From NCBI GenBank assembly GCA_029204225.1, contig CM055109.1, positions 47,368,612 to 47,432,611 on the forward strand: a DNA stretch of 64,000 nucleotides. The letters run 5' to 3'. The position numbers were made by a program, and so were the translations under genes. Source of the DNA: Diphasiastrum complanatum (lineage: Eukaryota; Streptophyta; Lycopodiopsida; Lycopodiales; Lycopodiaceae). Positions 1 to 10,426 of this stretch are shown piece after piece (the first letter of the stretch is position 1; each line of letters starts with the position of its first letter). The notes under the pieces are model-generated. The model was not told where the DNA came from and did no database searches. It was given only the letters and a program-made list of their open reading frames with translations.

Positions 1-1836
1 TTTTTGTGAGAATTCCGAATTGAAATATCATTTTTAACCTTTCCTAGTCCATTATACAATAAAGGTAGTACATTCTTAGAATCAACTTTTTGAGATGATT
101 TTTTCCATTTTAAGATCGTATAGTGTTGCTTAGCTTATTTCTTTGTCATAGGGCCTGCCATTTTGCCTTCCTTCAATATAACTGCTTTTGGCGGTTTTAT
201 TGTTGGTTCATCTAGAATATCTTGAACTCCATATCTTGTAGGATCCATATGCTCAAGAATCTGTTCATCCGTAAGTCTTGTCTCTTTATCATAAGTCAAT
301 GCATGGCTAAAATGTATGAGATCATCTTCAATCGGATCTGGAATCGGTTCAGTTGATATCCGAACTAGATTTATTATATTCAATGGAAAAGTGATCGACA
401 TGTCAAAAGTTTGATCAAGTCAGGAAATTTCACTCAATTTGGATTGATTATCTTGTTGGCACTTATAGCCTACCATACAATCCACTGTTGCAAGAGCTTG
501 ATTCCAATTGACAGTGTCGGTTTGAGAGTCATAATGAACTCCTAGAGTCTTCACTTGTCAATCACAGGTTTGATCCGTTCTTGATGAATCATCGTCCCCT
601 CTTTGGACTACTAGCTTGATAGTCCAAGTGATTGGATCTACTTTGATTGCATGCTCACGATTCTCAAAAGTAATTTTGCCGGTGCTTCAGTTATGAACTA
701 CTTGCGCATCTCGCAACCATGGACGTCCCAATAAAGCTCGATATACATTTGGTGTATCAAGTAAGTCCATTACTACAAAAGTAAAGACAAACTACACTCC
801 AGCTATTTTGACAGGTATGTCTCCAACCATAATTTGTTAAAATTAACCTTCGCCGAACTCTCATATAGTGAATCTGTCTAAGATAAGGCTAGGGTAGAAC
901 TGGCAAAAGTTCTTTATGCACAAACATATGGTGTTTGTAGTTTGATGAGGGTAAAAATAGAAATTTTCTAGATTCTGACAAAATTAACGTTCGTTGAACT
1001 CAAAAATGGTAACTTACTATAAATAGAATTCTTAGAAGTCTCGACGAAGGTTTCGACGAAGGTTACAAATGTAATACTGCTATTTTTGCCAAAAAAAAAA
1101 TTGACAAGAATTTGACAATATGACATGTGGCCTCTGCTTATCGAACTCACTAATGAACCAAAATAGTAAGTCAGACTGACACAAACTTTGGCAAAGGTTC
1201 TTTTTGAAAACTGAAAATTTTATAAAAATGTGTTAAACTCTTCACAAAAATTTACCCAATTCTAGATGAACAGTCACTTTGAGTTTCTCTTTTTAGAATT
1301 AACATTCGTCGACCTGGCAATAGATAGATTTGAATCACACCTATACACAATGAATCGGACGAACATTCTTTTTCAATACTTTTTTTACGATTTTGGGTGT
1401 TTCTTGGTGTGTTTTGATGGTTTTTCTAATGTTTCTGCAAACCTGCTGGGAATTAATCTTCGCCCTTCAATCTGAAGGTTATGTGATTAAAACTGAAGGT
1501 GCCTGCAACTCGGCGAACGTTTCCTGAAGGGGGGTCAAATGTTATTAGTTCTGATGACAATTTTATCTCATTTTGACCAAAATCTGACAGATCTAACCAA
1601 CTTTTGTTGTTTATTCTGATTTTGCAGATCCAAATCAATCGTAAGAATGGTGATCTGAATAGCTTTCCCTATTCAATAATCGGATTAGATCTCAACAAGG
1701 AATCCACTCAAATCAAGCAAAATCACTTCAGTACTAACCCTAAAATGCAATTTAACCACTATTCATGCCAAGACAAGATGCCTAATGCATGCTAACCATC
1801 CAACAAACATGTTGTAAACTAAAAAATTGATGTAAC
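1..1836 (-). mobile_element. Degenerate Ty3/gypsy internal region (Gypsy-A), truncated by window start
   Basis: A minus-strand LTR-retrotransposon relic lies downstream of the PBS at 1837-1854. The clearest coding patch is at about 665-831. Read on the minus strand it gives MVGDIPVKIAGV, a stop, then a segment ending YRALLGRPWLRDAQVVHN. The A-L-L-G-R-P-W-L block is typical of the C-terminal half of gypsy aspartic proteases. An 88-codon open frame at 135-401 (minus) may be the protease-to-RT linker, but I do not recognise it. The span between the protease and the PBS (about 870-1650) has no readable gag; it holds several short motifs of the type TTCGNCGAAC. Reverse transcriptase would lie before the window start. 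The assignment to gypsy rests on the protease motif and the tRNA-Asp-type PBS; the rest is inference. Confidence 0.55.
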
Positions 1837-1854
1837 TCCCCGACAATGGCGCCA
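1837..1854 (-). other. Primer binding site, tRNA-Asp type (Gypsy-A)
   Basis: On the minus strand the bases read TGGCGCCATTGTCGGGGA, close to the TGGCGCCGTTGCCGGGGA primer site known from many plant gypsy elements of the Tat/Athila kind. It sits four bases from the LTR edge at 1859. Confidence 0.7.
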
Positions 1855-1858
1855 AAAT

Positions 1859-2281
1859 TGTAGCGGGTTTATTTTCTAGCCTATCCTCAACCCAAGATCC
1901 AAGCACTCAAGCATCAAGGAGACGAAGTTAGGTGTCACGCGAAGGTTTGATCCCATGAGAGCGATAGCATATCTCATATTTCAGCATTTATGAAAGATCC
2001 ACATCTAATTTTAATAGCCATTAACCCTAAGCATTAACACTACATCCATTAACACGAAGATCCACAATGATAATAGCTTACTCTTTCTCTCTCTCCCTTT
2101 CTCTCATATAAAAAGCATAAGAAATGGCAATCCCAATAACATTCAGGTCCAACAATTAACAAATACAACAAAATCATGAGAGATGGAGGAATAGACTTAG
2201 AGAGCAAGGACATTCATTATATAAGAGAACCAATCTGCTTGTATTGAAATGAAGATCTGAACATGAGGAGCAACTCGAATT
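1859..2281 (-). mobile_element. Gypsy-A 5' LTR, interrupted by a Copia LTR
   Basis: The plus strand starts with TG (TGTAGCGGG), the end of a minus-strand LTR next to its PBS. From about 2010 onward the sequence matches the second gypsy LTR at 9755-10376, including the run of ATTAACCCTAAGCATTAAC-like words, the CT-rich stretch near 2085 and the AGCATAAGAAAT block. The match stops where a Copia LTR begins at 2282, inside the shared word GAGCAACTCGA. Confidence 0.65.
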
Positions 2282-2608
2282 TGATGAGAATCATGTGATT
2301 TCGCAGTCGCGAAGCTTTTGCGAAGGAACCACAATCCTCTTGCGACTCGGATGGAGTTCAGATGCGATCGCTGGACACTGCCAGCTGAATCACTCCTACA
2401 GTCCTCCAAAGTGTAGTCAGGCACTGATGATCTACATTTATAAAATTAATGCAGCATTCAACATAGTTTCAACCAAGGTGCAGAATTCAAATGAACAAGA
2501 AAACTCAAACATATGAATAATAGCAGACGCATTTGCATTCAAGATCAGACACAACAAGAAGAATCATCTATATTGATCTTTCTCTGATTTCTTCAAGCAC
2601 TGCATGCA
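2282..2608 (-). mobile_element. Copia-2 family LTR (copy A)
   Basis: This 327-bp segment is a direct repeat of 9115-9441, with the same TGATGAGAATC left end and a GCATGCA right end. Copy B is next to a tRNA-Met PBS, which identifies both as LTRs. AATT stands immediately on each side of copy A, so it may be a solo LTR that hit the gypsy LTR. The alternative is that it is the 3' LTR of the Copia-2 element, with everything between rearranged. No polypurine tract is visible at the inner edge, which favours the solo-LTR reading. Confidence 0.65.
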
Positions 2609-2827
2609 AATTGTGAAAAATGCAAAAATAAGCTTGGTAGAGGCCAAAAATTTTGTATATAGGATAGACACACATGGTGGAGCCTGTTTCCCACATGTGA
2701 AAACTAGTGTACTTTTCATGTACCATAATCATATATGTTGTACATATGATTTAATTCAAGGTTCTAGTGGCTAAAATGGCCAAAAACTAGTTTTCTAGAG
2801 ATATGACACATCTTTTCACATTCAAAA

Positions 2828-3679
2828 ATGGCATCAATGGGTGGTTTTTTGTTTGAAGATAGTGAAAGACTTATATCCACTAATTACGCTGCTTGGATAG
2901 TTCGAATGGAGTCTTTGCTTGTCCTTCATGATCTTTATGACATAGTACTTGAGGTGGAAGTAGAACCTCAAGGAGGAGTTGAATTGGCTAAGTACAAAAA
3001 GAGATGTAGAGTTGCATTACATTGCATAAAAATGAATGTAAGTAATGAACTTTTGAAAGAGATCTCTTCTTGTACCACATCCAAAGAGGCATGGGATGCA
3101 TTAAAAGCCATTTATGGATCCAAGAACACTTCAAGGATACTCATGCTTAGGAATCAAATCCTTCAAAGCATGAAAGGAAGTAGTGAAAGTGCCCAAAATT
3201 ATGTCTTTAGGATCAAATCTTTGAATAAGGAGTTGTCTTCTATAGATGATAAAATCAAATATGATGAAATAGTTCAAATCATTTTGAATGGATTAGGAGA
3301 TTATTATTCCAATCTTGTTCAAACCTTTGCTATTCAAGATTCACTTCCTAGTATTGAAAAACTTCAAAGTGTGCTTGTTAGTGAATAGAGTAGAATGTTT
3401 TATATCAAAAGTAAGATGAGTTCCTTATCTTTGAATGATGGTGATGAAAAAGCTAACTTTTCTTTGAAAGGCAAGAAGAAGAAGTTTCCATCCAAGAAGA
3501 CTCAAGACATGGAGATCGGAGACAAAGGTGGAGCATCAAGTTCCAAAGGCAAGAGCAAGAAGGACAAGAAGAAGCTAAAGTGTTTCTTTTGTGAAAAAAA
3601 GGGACATTTTGCATCCGAGTGCTACAAGAAGAAGAATGCCCAAGAGAAAAATCTATCACTCTTAAATACCCTAAACTAA
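2828..3679 (+). pseudogene. Copia-1 Gag (UBN2 type) with zinc knuckle, one stop codon
   Basis: The frame opens with MASMGGFLFEDSERLIST and continues through a UBN2-type Gag core (patches KEAWDALKAIYGSKNTSRIL and NGLGDYYSNLVQTFAIQ). A TAG at 3386-3388 interrupts it; the same frame then continues through a Lys/Ser-rich spacer to a CCHC zinc knuckle, CFFCEKKGHFASEC, at about residues 255-270. Gag packages element RNA in cytoplasmic particles. The protein is clearly of the same family as the Gag of Copia-3 at 14492-16420, with an alike start, UBN2 core and knuckle. An (AC)n tract follows directly and the protease-integrase relic starts after it. No 5' LTR or PBS is recognisable upstream, so the element is 5'-truncated or decayed. 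Confidence 0.8.
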
Positions 3680-3692
3680 TGCATAATACAGA

Positions 3693-3734
3693 ACACACAC
3701 ACACACACACACACACACACCACACACACACACA
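3693..3734. repeat. (AC)n microsatellite
   Basis: About 42 bp of near-pure AC dinucleotides with one slip (ACCACA) near 3719-3722. It separates the Copia-1 Gag frame from the protease relic and has probably expanded inside the dead element. Confidence 0.95.
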
Positions 3735-3779
3735 TTGGTATCCTCACCACAAACATCTAATCAAGACCACTTGGGGATT

Positions 3780-6095
3780 GATAGTAGGGCAAGCTCTCAC
3801 ATGACTCACCAAAAAGACTACTTTCTCTAATCTACTTTCTTACAATAGTTCTAAGAGATTTATCTTCACTGAAAAGTGATCAAGAATGTGAGCATTGTAG
3901 GTGTTGGATCCATTCCTTTATGTCTAGGTATCATCTAAAAAAGTAGATCTAGACAATGTTCTTTATGTACCTTCAATTACAAAGAACTTGTTGAGTGTAG
4001 GACAACTCTGTGGATAGTGATTAGATGTACATTTCAGCATGGAGCATGTTCTATCTTGAAAGACTGAAAAAATGTATTAGCTAGTGGTTTTCAAGCAAGG
4101 GAGGTTATTCAAATTTGATGCTAATGAGATGGTTGGAAGTGTGAACATGGCAAGGAGGAGCTCACTCAAAGTGGAATCTATGGCACAAAATGTTAGGCCA
4201 TCCTAACCTACAAAGCTACGGAGACCAGGTGAGAAGGAGCTAGCAAGAGGACTTCCAAAACCATATCCAAGTGTGGCAAGCTTTGTGAAGCTTGTGGACT
4301 CTCCAATCTCATAAGTTCCTTTCAAGAGATCTTTGATAAGATCTAACTCTCCTCTTGACCTTATACACTCGGATGTTCGTTCATTTTTCACATGAATCAA
4401 ATGGTGGAGCTCTTATGTATGTCACTTTTATGATGATAAATCAAGATACTCTTGGGTTTATCTCTTGTCTAATAAAGTGAAGTTCTTTGAGTCCTTTGTA
4501 AAGTCAAAACCTCTGTGGAAAAGCAACTTAATACTAGCTTGAAAGTATTAAGAAGTGATATTGGAGGGGAGTACATCTCCAATAGGATGAAAGAGTTTTG
4601 TGAAACTAATGGCATAAAGAGAGAGTTTACTTGCACATATACTCCACAACAAAACGAAGTAACTGAGAGAAAGAATAGGACACTATGTGAGTGTGATAAA
4701 GCTATGAGATTAGATGCATCTCTTCCTATTTCATTTTGAGGAGAAGCTATTTTATGTGCAAACTTTCTTTGTAATAGAATGACTAATAGTGCCATTAAAG
4801 GACTTACACCTTATGAAGTATTGTTTTGGCAAAAAGCCAAATCTTAATGATTTGAAAGTTTTTGGATGTACTTGTTATGTACATATTCCTTTAGAGACAA
4901 GGAAAAAGGAAGATTCCACTTCTTTCAAAGGCATCTTTGTTGATTATAGTGAAAGTAAGAAAGCTTATATGATATATGATCCTATTACAAAAAAAAAGTT
5001 GTTGCTAGTAGAGATGTACTTTTTGATGAATCTCTCCAATCCAAAGGAAAGGTGACTTCCAACAACACTCAACTTGTCAAAGATCATCCTATGGCCGAGG
5101 AGGAGCTTCATGAAGATGAAGACCAAGTGGAACCTACTCAAAGTCCAAGGGTGCCAAGAAGATCAACAAGGACAAGGATTGAGCCATCAAGGCTCACTTA
5201 TAGTGACAAAGGGGAGCAAAGGGAAGATTCTCAACTACTCAACTCTTATACTTTCTTGACTACTATGCTTGAAGAACCAATTGGTTTTGAGGAAGCAAAT
5301 AAGTCTCAATATTGGAGGAAAGCTATGCAAGTAGAGTTTGATGCATTTATGGAAAATCAAACTTGGAAACTTGTTGATTTACCTTATGGAAAGAAGCCTC
5401 TTACTTATAAATGGATATATAGATTGAAATATAATCAAGATGGTTCCATTCATAAGTTCAAGCTAGACTTATAGCAAAAGGTTTTTTGCAAGTCAAAGGC
5501 ATAGATTATGATGAAACCTTTGCCACCTGTTGCCAAAGCTTGTGACCATTAGATTAATCATATGTCTTGGAAACTTCTTTCAAATGGGAGCTCTTACCAA
5601 CTTGATGTGACAAATGCTTTCTTGAATGGATTCTTGGAAGAGGAAATCTACATGTGCCAACCCGAGGGCTTCATCAAGATGGAGAAGAAGACAAGGTGGT
5701 CTCTTGAAGAAAAGTCTTTATGGACTCAAGCCAAGCACCAAGAGCATGGTACTCTAGGTTGCATTCCTATCTTATTTCCATTGAGATTTGTTGTAAGTTC
5801 TTATGAACCATCATTGTACTACAAATGTAATGATGGAAAGATCATTTATCTTAGTTTTATATGTTGATGACATTATACTCACAGGAAATGATCTAGATGG
5901 CATCAAAAATGTAAAAGTTTCCTTGTCTAGTGAATTTAAGATGGTAGATCTAGGACTTCTTATAGTTATACTTGGAATAGAAGTCACTAGAAGTAATGAT
6001 TTTACCTTCATATGTCAATATAAGTATGTTAGATCAATCTTAGCAAGATTTGGCATGATTTATTGTAAAGGAGTTGAAACTCCTAGACATAGGGA
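3780..6095 (+). pseudogene. Copia-1 Pol relic: protease, integrase, part of reverse transcriptase
   Basis: Broken plus-strand pol in normal copia order. A protease remnant with SHMTHQKDYF is near 3800 and its C-terminal end (DNVLYVPSITKNLLSVGQ) near 3952-4005. The integrase core runs about 4360-4740 with YDDKSRYSWVYLL, RSDIGGEYIS and TPQQNEVTERKNRT; it continues as the KVFGCTCYVHIP block near 4855. Reverse transcriptase has WKLVDLPYGKKPLTYKWIYR near 5365 and the catalytic YVDD near 5859-5870, then DLGLLIVILGIEV. Many frameshifts and stops separate these patches. The frame is lost shortly after [19 protein letters not shown] near 6085, where the sequence joins the opposite-strand Copia-2. RNase H and the 3' LTR are absent. 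Confidence 0.8.
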
Positions 6096-6097
6096 CG

Positions 6098-8190
6098 AAT
6101 GTTTGACGACAGGAGAGAAGGTTTCAGAGTAGTCAATACCGTATCTCTGAGAAAAATCTTTCGCTACCAGTCTTGTCTTGTATTTCGTCACATTCCCATC
6201 TGGTCCGTATTTGAGCTTGAAGACCCATTTGCATTTGACAATCTTGTGCTTATGTGGTAATGGCTCCAATGTCCATACCTGGTTCTTCCTCATGAACTCC
6301 ATCTCTTCGTTCATGGCTTGGATCCATTTGTCCTTTTCTGGACTGTCAATCGCTTTCTCAAAAGTATGTGGTTTGCCACTGAATCCATAGAACTCTTCTG
6401 ATGTGAAAGCTGAGCTGTCTGGCACATATCTTGATGGCACTCTTTGTGGTCTTGTCGACCTTCTGGGAGATCCTCCTGGGACAGCTATGTCTTTTCCCTT
6501 GTCTGCTCTGCTCGGTCCAGAACCATCTTGGTTTACAGGAACTACGATGACAGGTTGTCTCTCGAATCTTTCTTCGTCAGATTCATCGTTTGAATGGCAA
6601 ACAACTCAAAAATCTTCATTTTCTTGTTCGTCCTCTGCTCCCTCTATCATTAGCGGCAAGTCATAATATTGTCTCTCCAGAACTTCGTAGCTGACAGGAT
6701 CGTCGTTGGCCATTGTCCTGCTCTCATCGAATCTAACATCTCTCACTGTTTTCACAATGTTCGTGTCTGGCATGTTGACTCTGTAGTATGACAAATTGTT
6801 GTTATATCTACCAGAAATCCCTGCTCGGCTTTCTCAGCAAGCTTCTTTAGAAGCTTACCAAGAATATGTGCATAAGCTGCACAGCCAAAGATTTTGACGT
6901 GAGACAGGTTGGGCTTTGTACCCCACCATAGCTGATGTGGTGTCGTGTGAGGAGCACCAGACTTGCATGTTTAGTTCTACATGTATGCGGTTGTAGCTAC
7001 TGCTTCAGCCCACAGTTCCCTTGGAGCTTTCGAGTAGGCCATCATGCATCTGGCTGGTAGGGTCTTCTTCTTTCGTTCAGCAACACCATTGTGCTATGGT
7101 GTGTAGGTTGCAGTTCTTCTGTGAATGATGTCATGATCATTGCAGAAGTCAGTGAAGTGATTCGAGATGTATTCGCCACCTCGATCTATTTTGATGTGCT
7201 TCACTTTGCTGCCTGTACATCTCTCAGCCCAATTCATATGTTATGTGAATTTATCAAGTGCTTAAGAATTATTCTGAATAAACACTCTAGCAAATTTGCT
7301 ATAATCATCGATGAAGATTATATAATACTTTGAGCCTCCTACTGAGATCACGTTGAATGGTCCATAGATGTCAGAATGCACTAGCTCCAAAATCTTAGTC
7401 GTTCTGTAGGAGTCTTTGACAAATAGTTTGCGTGATATCTTGCCCTTCAAACATGCATCATAGGTGGTCGAACTGGTTGCATTCGAGATGCTGACCCCTG
7501 TTATTGCTCCATGATGGCTTGCTTGGTAAAGTGTCATTGAGTTCATTTGGCAAAGTCTCCTATGCCATAGACTGTCTAGCTAGTCATCATGAGTCTGATG
7601 CACCTAATTTGCAAGTAGGCGTACCTTCAAGTGATATAGGTTTCCTTTCCTTATGCCTTGAGTGATGAGAGTACTGGTACTTGCATCAATCACGTTGCAT
7701 GCTTCGTGAGAAATCGTCACACACATCCCTATATCTGTTATTCTTGCTACAGAGAGCAAGTCTTGTTGCAGAGTAGGCACGAACAGAACGTCTTCGAGTC
7801 ATCTGTCTCTGCCATTGGTGTTGAGCCATAGTGAACCAATACCGTTCACTTGATGTCTAGATCCATCTCCAAGAACTATGAATCTTGAAGGATCTGCACT
7901 TCTGAAATCAGACATGATTCGTCTTGATGTCATGAAGTGTGAGGTGGCTCCTGAATCTAGGATCACCTCATGTGTGTCAAATGTTGATGTTGCACACACG
8001 TCTTCACAGATATAGGGGGTCGAAGAATTTCTGTTCGTTCTTTCTTCACCCATTTTTGAGCTCTCGGGATTCTCAACATAGGATGAATTGTTGTTGTTCT
8101 CCTGTCTGTTCTGTGTTGATTTGTTTCTCAGATTCTGGCGACAATCCATGGCTGCGTGGCCCTTCTTATGACAATGGATACACTTAATAT
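6098..8190 (-). pseudogene. Copia-2 Pol relic: zinc knuckle, protease, integrase, part of RT
   Basis: Read on the minus strand from right to left. A CCHC knuckle (CIHCHKKGHAAMDC) lies at 8140-8184. The protease has the copia signature ILDSGATSHFMTS at about 7915-7960. Integrase follows with the LELVHSDIYGPF block and YYIIFIDDYSKFARVF at 7262-7400, and HVKIFGCAAYAHI near 6870. Reverse transcriptase begins with the linker [16 protein letters not shown], then [20 protein letters not shown] and [11 protein letters not shown], and breaks off near 6098. Several frameshifts and stops are present. The catalytic YVDD segment, RNase H and PPT are missing because the element is cut at the junction with Copia-1. 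Confidence 0.8.
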
Positions 8191-8290
8191 TGGAATTGAG
8201 CTAGCAGGTATCTACTATATGCCCGTCTCTTATGCATCTCACACAAGTCTTCTTGTCTGCACCTTGTTGTTTCGACCTCCCTTTGGTGTT

Positions 8291-8890
8291 CTAGTTGCCT
8301 TTGCTTGTTTCCTCTGTTGTTTGGTCACGATCCTGCCTCTGATTGGACTCCCTCTTAGACTTAAATTGCTTTTTTGAGTTTTCTTTGTTGTCGTAGAGGG
8401 CATGGTCAGAACCATCTTTGTGATCAAGATGTTCTCTAGCCTCGACTTCCTCTCGAATATCGACAATTGCCTTTTCAAGGTTCATGGCAAAATCTTTCGC
8501 GAGCAGGGTCCTTGTCATCTGGAATGATTTGGGTAAGGCTCTCAACAGGTACGTGAGCTGCTTCTCAGCTGACACAACGTTTTCTGCTCCAGAGTTATGT
8601 AGTGACATAAACCTATCCTTCATCTTTCTTATGAAAGAAGTAAGGTCTTTTCCATCCCACTGCAAATTCGTCAACTGATCTTCTAGCATCACGATTTGAC
8701 TTCTTGATTTTGTCTGAAATCTGGTGAGTAATGCATCCCACATTTTCTTAGCTTTGGAGAGTGTAGTCAGGTCAAGTGTGAGACTATCTTCAATGGAAGA
8801 TGATAGCAAGGCCACTTCCTTGTCTTTTTTCTCCCTCCATTCGCGTAGCTCCTTGCATGTTGTCGTAGGCATTTCTTCTGTGCCATCCAC
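8291..8890 (-). CDS. Copia-2 Gag (UBN2 type)
   Basis: A 199-codon open frame with a UBN2-type Gag core: LSKAKKMWDALLTRFQTKSR, then the SFIRKMKDRFMSLHN and LLRALPKSFQMT patches that characterise plant copia Gag. The C-terminal third is hydrophilic, rich in Lys, Gln, Asp and Glu. The chosen Met at 8890 is probably not the native start, because recognisable sequence (matching a short N-terminal leader at 8890-9015) continues upstream in broken frames towards the PBS. The zinc knuckle follows downstream, out of frame, at 8140-8184. It is the least damaged part of Copia-2. Confidence 0.75.
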   Translation of the reverse strand: MDGTEEMPTTTCKELREWREKKDKEVALLSSSIEDSLTLDLTTLSKAKKMWDALLTRFQTKSRSQIVMLEDQLTNLQWDGKDLTSFIRKMKDRFMSLHNSGAENVVSAEKQLTYLLRALPKSFQMTRTLLAKDFAMNLEKAIVDIREEVEAREHLDHKDGSDHALYDNKENSKKQFKSKRESNQRQDRDQTTEETSKGN

Positions 8891-9101
8891 CTAGGAGAAT
8901 AGTCCTTCGCCCTTGAGTATCAGTGATGTCTTAACTTTCTAGGCTAGAAAGTTAGATCCTGAAGAATCAAGTATTGTGCAGATCTTGCTCTGCATGTTGT
9001 TGATTGAAGCCATTGCTTCTTGGAGTCTGTCCCCTTGTTGAATGCTTGGCCTCCTGGATCTGCTAGCTTCTTGGCTATGTCAGAATATGACAGGATGACC
9101 T

Positions 9102-9113
9102 GCTCTGATACCA
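9102..9113 (-). other. Primer binding site, tRNA-Met type (Copia-2)
   Basis: The minus strand reads TGGTATCAGAGC, the standard initiator-tRNA-Met primer site of plant copia elements, one base from the LTR edge. Confidence 0.85.
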
Positions 9114-9114
9114 C

Positions 9115-9441
9115 TGATGAGAATCGTGTGATTTCGAAGTCGCAAAGCCTCTATGAAATAAACACTATCCTCTTGCGACTCGGATGGAGTTCAGTTACAA
9201 TCGCTGGACACTACCAGTTGAATCACTCCTACAGTCCTCCAGAGTGTAGTCAGACACTGCTGATCTATGTTTATAAAATTAATGCAGCATTCAACATAGT
9301 TTCAACCAAGGTACGAAATTCAAATGAACAAGAAAACTCAGACATACAAATAACAGCAGACGCATTTGCATTCGAGATCAGACACAACAAGAAGAATCAT
9401 CTATATTGATCTTTCTCTGATTTCTTCAAGCACTGCATACA
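9115..9441 (-). mobile_element. Copia-2 5' LTR (copy B)
   Basis: A 327-bp LTR running from TGATGAGAATC to GCATACA on the plus strand, next to the PBS. It matches copy A (2282-2608) closely over its full length, for example CTTGCGACTCGGATGGAGTT in both. The five bases outside its right edge (AATCC) do not match those left of copy A (GAATT), so the pair does not show a shared target duplication. Confidence 0.75.
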
Positions 9442-9754
9442 AATCCAAGTAGTGTGTTGGCGTGGGAGAAACACGATTCTCTCACGAGTAATCGTCTCAC
9501 TTTACTAGCAGACAGTTGGATCTCTATGGATCCTGATCACAAAGCTCGTCTCGCACGCAGACGGACTTGTTGTCTGTATTTTGTCTTGATTGCTTATATT
9601 TGAAGGGTTTGCGGATCCCAAGGCAACCCTAACCTTATTTAATAAGTGAGAGGGATTTGGCACTCTGCGTGTGTAAGTCCAACCCGATGATCACTGTAGT
9701 GGGATTCTTTCCTTGCCTAACATAGTATAGTTCAGATTTCAACATGAATGGAGG
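9442..9754. other. Spacer with left arm of an inverted repeat
   Basis: No gene seen. It contains 9604-9695, which is the reverse complement of 10280-10370 at close to 90 percent identity by eye. The remainder is not recognised. Confidence 0.6.
9604..9695 (+). repeat. Inverted repeat, left arm (partner 10280-10370)
   Basis: Words shared with the reverse complement of the right arm include GGGTTTGCGGATCCCAAGG, AATAAGTGAGAGGGAT and GTAAGTCCAACCCGATGATC. The right arm is the first 90 or so bases of the minus-strand gypsy LTR at 9755-10376, so the left arm is probably an opposite-strand piece of a related LTR. Confidence 0.8.
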
Positions 9755-10376
9755 ATCTAACACTAACATCCATTAACACTAAGCATTAACACTACATCCA
9801 TTAACACTACTTCCATTAACCCTAAATCCACAACAATGATAGAAACTTACTCTTCTCTCTCTCCTTTTCTCTCTCACAAAAAGCATAAGAAATAACAATC
9901 TCAATAATGATCAAATCCAAAAATTAGCAAAATACAAAGAAAGCATGAGACATGGAGGAAAAGAGAGGAAAAGCAAGGACATTCATCAATCCATTTCTAA
10001 AGAGAACCAATCTGCTTTATTGAAATGAGAAAATGAACATGAGGAGCAACTCGAGTTGGTCCCTTTTTATAGTAGAGAGGAGGACCCTGGCCTTTGAATC
10101 CTATCGGTCCAGTCTTGCCTCTCTTTTTATTCAAATTTAAAAAAGTGTGGGAACCATCAAAATTGGAGGGAAACCCAACTTTATTCACTAACTTGACATT
10201 GAGGCCCTACGACATTAAAGTCCCCCCAAAAAGGCCTAAAGTCCTTTATTAACTTCTAACTAATCAATCAAATAGCTATGTGATCATCGGGTTGGACTTA
10301 CACATGCAAGGTGCCTAATCCCTCTCACTTATTAACTAGGGTTAGGGTTGCCTTGGGATCCGCAAACCCTCCAACA
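9755..10376 (-). mobile_element. Gypsy-B 3' LTR
   Basis: It matches Gypsy-A LTR from about 2010-2280 and then continues past the point where that copy is interrupted, ending in CCAACA at 10376 (minus-strand start TGTTGG). A TATA-like TATAAAAA lies on the minus strand at 10064-10071. The polypurine-like run GGTGGGGGATAT stands directly upstream on the minus strand (10377-10390), so this is a 3' LTR whose internal region lies at higher coordinates. The left limit is fuzzy; the first 150 bp of the family LTR are missing. Confidence 0.65.
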
Positions 10377-10426
10377 ATATCCCCCACCAAAACTGGTGGC
10401 TGTCCCATGACACCTGCAATATGCAG

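Noticed and set aside
2197-2424. Short frames in the Copia LTRs (also 2295-2516 and 9020-9409)
   Set aside because: They overlap LTR sequence present twice in the window and have no family resemblance.
10330-10352. Telomere-like GGGTTAGGGTT
   Set aside because: Only two imperfect units inside a gypsy LTR, not an interstitial telomere array.
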